A DNA stretch of 6,937 bases from Planctomycetota bacterium (GTDB lineage: Bacteria > Planctomycetota > Planctomycetia > Planctomycetales > Planctomycetaceae): contig JAJRTM010000458.1 of the NCBI GenBank assembly GCA_024278285.1, positions 1 to 6,937 of the forward strand, read 5' to 3'. Below the pieces are notes generated by a model. It made no database searches. It saw only the letters and a list, made by a program, of their open reading frames with translations, and was not told where the DNA came from. Shown here piece by piece: positions 4,820 to 6,937 of the stretch (positions are counted from its first letter, which is position 1; each line of letters begins with the position of its first letter). Made by a program: the position numbers and the translations under genes.

Positions 4820-6937
4820 ATGTTAAATACTTGCAGATTGTTTCCAGAAGTTTTCATTCGGACGATTATTTTAGGGCTGGCTTGCCTGCTCGTGACCCCT
4901 TCGGCTGCCAGCCAGGTTTGGGGAGCCGATAAAAAGCCGGCTCCCAAGTTGACGTTCCCAGATCGTCAACCCCGGTTGTATTCGTTGGCTCCTTCTGGAA
5001 TCACAAAAGGAACATCGGCTGTCATTCAAGTTCGGGGGTCTTACCTGAATACGACAACGGCTGTTCGTGTTGATGGAAAAGGCGTTACCGCAGAGCTTAT
5101 CCCTGTTGCTAAGGGGAAATCGTACAGTTCAAGCGTTCTCAGTGTAAAGCTTACGGCAGATAGCAATGCAAAACCGGGACTGCATGAACTCCGTTTGGTG
5201 ACTGCGGGGGGAGCTTCCAATATGGTTCGCTTTGCAGTCGGGACATTGCCAGAGTTTGTCGAAGTGGAACCGAATGAAAATGATACAACAGCGATGCGGC
5301 TGGATGCTCTTCCAGTTGTCGTCAGTGGAGTGATCAGTCGAGGGGAAGACCGAGACTGTTACCGATTCAAAGCGAAAAAAGGTCAGCAGATGGTCTTCGA
5401 TTTATGCGGTCGAGACTTGCATCCGTATGTCAGCAGTCAACGCCCTGGTTGGCTCGAAGGGATTCTTAATTTACGGGAGATCACCCAAATTGCCCCCGTT
5501 ATCGATGAACAGGCCAAGGCTAATATGCTTGTCGTTGCTAAAACGGCAGCGGTTAAACAGCTTAACCAGTCAGTCAAGAATGCAAATGCCGTTTTGAAAA
5601 AAGCCAACGCTGCAACGAAAGCTCCCCAGAAAGTTGCCAAAGCAAAAGCGGCTGTTGCAACAACAGCCGCTAAAAAAGCCGCTGCAGAAAAAGCAACCGA
5701 TGCCGATAAGGCGGCTGCAAAAAAGGCCAATGACGAAAAAGTTGCTGCGGACAAAATTCTTGCAGCTAAAGTGGCAGTCGCAAAACAGGCGACCGATAAA
5801 GTAACCAAGCTCCGACAAGTTCTTGGCCAGACGAATACAGAACTTGCAGCCGCCAGGAAACAACTGGCAGGCAGAACTTTTGCGATGAATAAAGTCGCCA
5901 ATCAGGCCACTCAACTCGGTCGTCGAATTGCTTATTCGGATCATTCGGGAGGGGAGACAGATCCCGTTCTGATTCACACTTTTGCTCACGATGGCGAATA
6001 CGTGATCGAAGTACGCGACGATCTTTATCGTGGTCGTGCCGATTTTAGTTATCGCTTAACTGTCGGGGTGTTACCTTACATTCAGCAAGCTTATCCCGCT
6101 GGAGCAAAGCGAGGCAGCAAAACCGAAATTCAATTAATGGGAATCAACTTGGGGAACGCCCAGAAACTGAGCGTTGCATTCCCAGCAAACATTCCCGTGA
6201 ATCAACAGTTTCTACAAAGTATTAAAACGCCCGGAGGAGTTTCCAACGAATTTTCTCTGGTATCAGGAAACGATCCTGAATTGCTGGAAGTTGAACCGAA
6301 CAATTCGCGAGAGAAGGGAACTCCCATTAAGTTCCCGGTGACAGTTAACGGAATTATTAATCAACCGGGCGATTACGATTATTATCAATTCGCTGCGACC
6401 AAAGGGCAGCGAATTATTTTTTCCGTTGTCAGCCGTAAGTTCGGATCGCCGGTCGATTCACGATTGGATCTTTATGATGACAAAGGGAAACGACTGAAAT
6501 ATAACGACGACGCTGGTGGCTTTGCCGATTCGGTAATTGATCACACATTTGCAAAAGAAGGAAACTATTCGATCCGCATTGGCAGCACTGTGGGCGATGG
6601 TGGCGCGAGCCACGTTTATCGACTTGATGCGCATCCCCCACGACCAGATTATTCACTGACGGTTGATCCCGATAATCCACGAGTTTCTGCGGGCGGAAGC
6701 GTTGCGATAAGGGTCATCGCGAAACGGACCGACGGCTTTAATGGAGATATCGTACTGACGGTAAAGAATGCTCCTGCGGGCGCGGTGGTTAGCTCTGCGA
6801 CTATTCAGGCAGGGCAGGTTAATACCGTCATTTCATTGACGATGCCTGAATCTGCGAAGCCATCAACCGCACCAATTACTATCACCGGCACAAGTAAGCT
6901 CGGCGAAACGGTACTTACTCACGAAGCGATCCCAACA
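4820..6937 (+). CDS. Exported Ig-like/PPC-domain protein with coiled-coil insertion (3' end outside window)
   Basis: The frame is open for 706 codons to the window edge, so the protein is incomplete at its C-terminus. Residues 1-36 form a Sec signal peptide with a hydrophobic core at about 15-30 and cleavage near SAA or WGA. Residues about 50-142 resemble an IPT/TIG-type Ig-like domain (SGITKGTSAVIQVRGSYL). A first PPC domain begins at EVEPNEND (148-155) and ends at YRLTVG (411-416), but residues about 221-366 are an Ala/Lys-rich coiled-coil insertion. A second Ig-like segment covers about 418-488. A second, uninterrupted PPC domain runs from EVEPNNS (490-496) to about 606, and another beta-rich Ig-like domain starts at about 610. 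PPC domains are typical of secreted proteins and are usually accessory modules; no catalytic domain is seen. The protein may be a periplasmic or surface partner of the other two products. C180 and C196 could form a disulfide. Confidence 0.9.
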   Translation, partial: MLNTCRLFPEVFIRTIILGLACLLVTPSAASQVWGADKKPAPKLTFPDRQPRLYSLAPSGITKGTSAVIQVRGSYLNTTTAVRVDGKGVTAELIPVAKGKSYSSSVLSVKLTADSNAKPGLHELRLVTAGGASNMVRFAVGTLPEFVEVEPNENDTTAMRLDALPVVVSGVISRGEDRDCYRFKAKKGQQMVFDLCGRDLHPYVSSQRPGWLEGILNLREITQIAPVIDEQAKANMLVVAKTAAVKQLNQSVKNANAVLKKANAATKAPQKVAKAKAAVATTAAKKAAAEKATDADKAAAKKANDEKVAADKILAAKVAVAKQATDKVTKLRQVLGQTNTELAAARKQLAGRTFAMNKVANQATQLGRRIAYSDHSGGETDPVLIHTFAHDGEYVIEVRDDLYRGRADFSYRLTVGVLPYIQQAYPAGAKRGSKTEIQLMGINLGNAQKLSVAFPANIPVNQQFLQSIKTPGGVSNEFSLVSGNDPELLEVEPNNSREKGTPIKFPVTVNGIINQPGDYDYYQFAATKGQRIIFSVVSRKFGSPVDSRLDLYDDKGKRLKYNDDAGGFADSVIDHTFAKEGNYSIRIGSTVGDGGASHVYRLDAHPPRPDYSLTVDPDNPRVSAGGSVAIRVIAKRTDGFNGDIVLTVKNAPAGAVVSSATIQAGQVNTVISLTMPESAKPSTAPITITGTSKLGETVLTHEAIPT
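5480..5917 (+). other. Ala/Lys-rich coiled-coil insertion within the first PPC domain
   Basis: These codons encode residues 221-366 of the PPC-domain protein. In residues 232-350 I count 38 Ala and 23 Lys of 119, one Pro (269) and no aromatic residue, a composition expected of a long exposed helix or coiled coil and resembling TolA-type linkers. The flanking halves make one PPC domain: CYRFKAKKGQQMVFDL through LNLRE before it, and GRRIAYSDHSGG through EYVIEVRDD after it. In the second PPC domain of the same protein the matching positions, LDLYDDKGKRLKYND, are continuous. That places the insertion in a single turn between two strands. The coding DNA is locally rich in AAA and GCN codons. Confidence 0.8.
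5647..5671. repeat. Strong stem-loop inside the coiled-coil coding region
   Basis: AGCGGCTGTTG (5647-5657) and CAACAGCCGCT (5661-5671) are perfectly complementary over 11 bp with a CAA loop. On the plus strand it is followed by a run of A, so it is not a forward terminator. On the minus strand the stem is followed by TTTGCT, a weak terminator-like tail, although no minus-strand gene is supported here. The codons spell Ala, Val and Thr residues within the helix. It may be a by-product of repetitive GCN codons, a translational pause element or the scar of a palindromic insertion. Confidence 0.6.

Noticed and set aside
4871..4885. Lipoprotein signal around LGLAC in the PPC-domain protein
   Set aside because: The Cys lies inside the hydrophobic core, the -3 position is Gly rather than the usual Leu, and ordinary signal peptidase sites follow at SAA or WGA.
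5437..5901. A 154-codon minus-strand frame rich in Ala and Phe that looks like a membrane protein
   Set aside because: It is the antisense shadow of the Ala/Lys-rich coiled coil: GCN and AAA codons read as hydrophobic residues on the other strand. There is no ribosome binding site or domain.

Overview
The window looks like a chromosomal segment from a member of the Planctomycetes. The basis is family content: a large exported protein with planctomycete cytochrome domains followed by DUF1549 (PSCyt2) and DUF1553 (PSD1), a DUF1501 protein with a twin-arginine leader, and a protein of alternating Ig-like and PPC (bacterial pre-peptidase C-terminal) domains. These families are strongly expanded and often adjacent in that phylum. 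The moderate, near-balanced base composition of the genes would fit a Gimesia- or Rubinisphaera-like relative better than a high-GC lineage, but that is only an inference.

Layout. Positions 1-773 are AT-rich and hold no gene I can support. They contain small repeats, one weak promoter candidate, and a pair of crossing inverted repeats at 567-622 followed by six T. Three genes follow on the plus strand, each with a good Shine-Dalgarno sequence: the DUF1549/DUF1553 protein (774-3293, 839 aa), the DUF1501 protein (3431-4783, 450 aa) and the Ig-like/PPC protein (4820 to the window end, 706 codons without a stop, so truncated by the window). The first gap (137 bp) carries two palindromic elements. 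The second gap is only 36 bp, so the last two genes are very probably co-transcribed, and all three probably form one operon.

How the genes may work together. All three products are predicted to leave the cytoplasm. The first and third have Sec-type signal peptides, and the first carries two candidate haem c attachment motifs. The second has a Tat-type leader, which suggests export after folding, perhaps with a metal bound. The third is built of interaction or scaffold modules. A periplasmic or surface assembly is plausible, but the biochemical role of these families is not established and I do not assign a pathway.

The most unusual feature is in the third gene. Its first PPC domain is split by about 145 residues of Ala/Lys-rich sequence predicted to form a coiled coil. 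The second PPC domain of the same protein has no such insertion, so it serves as an internal control. The DNA encoding the insertion contains an 11-bp perfect stem-loop. I see no CRISPR array, transposase, tRNA, rRNA or recognisable defence system.
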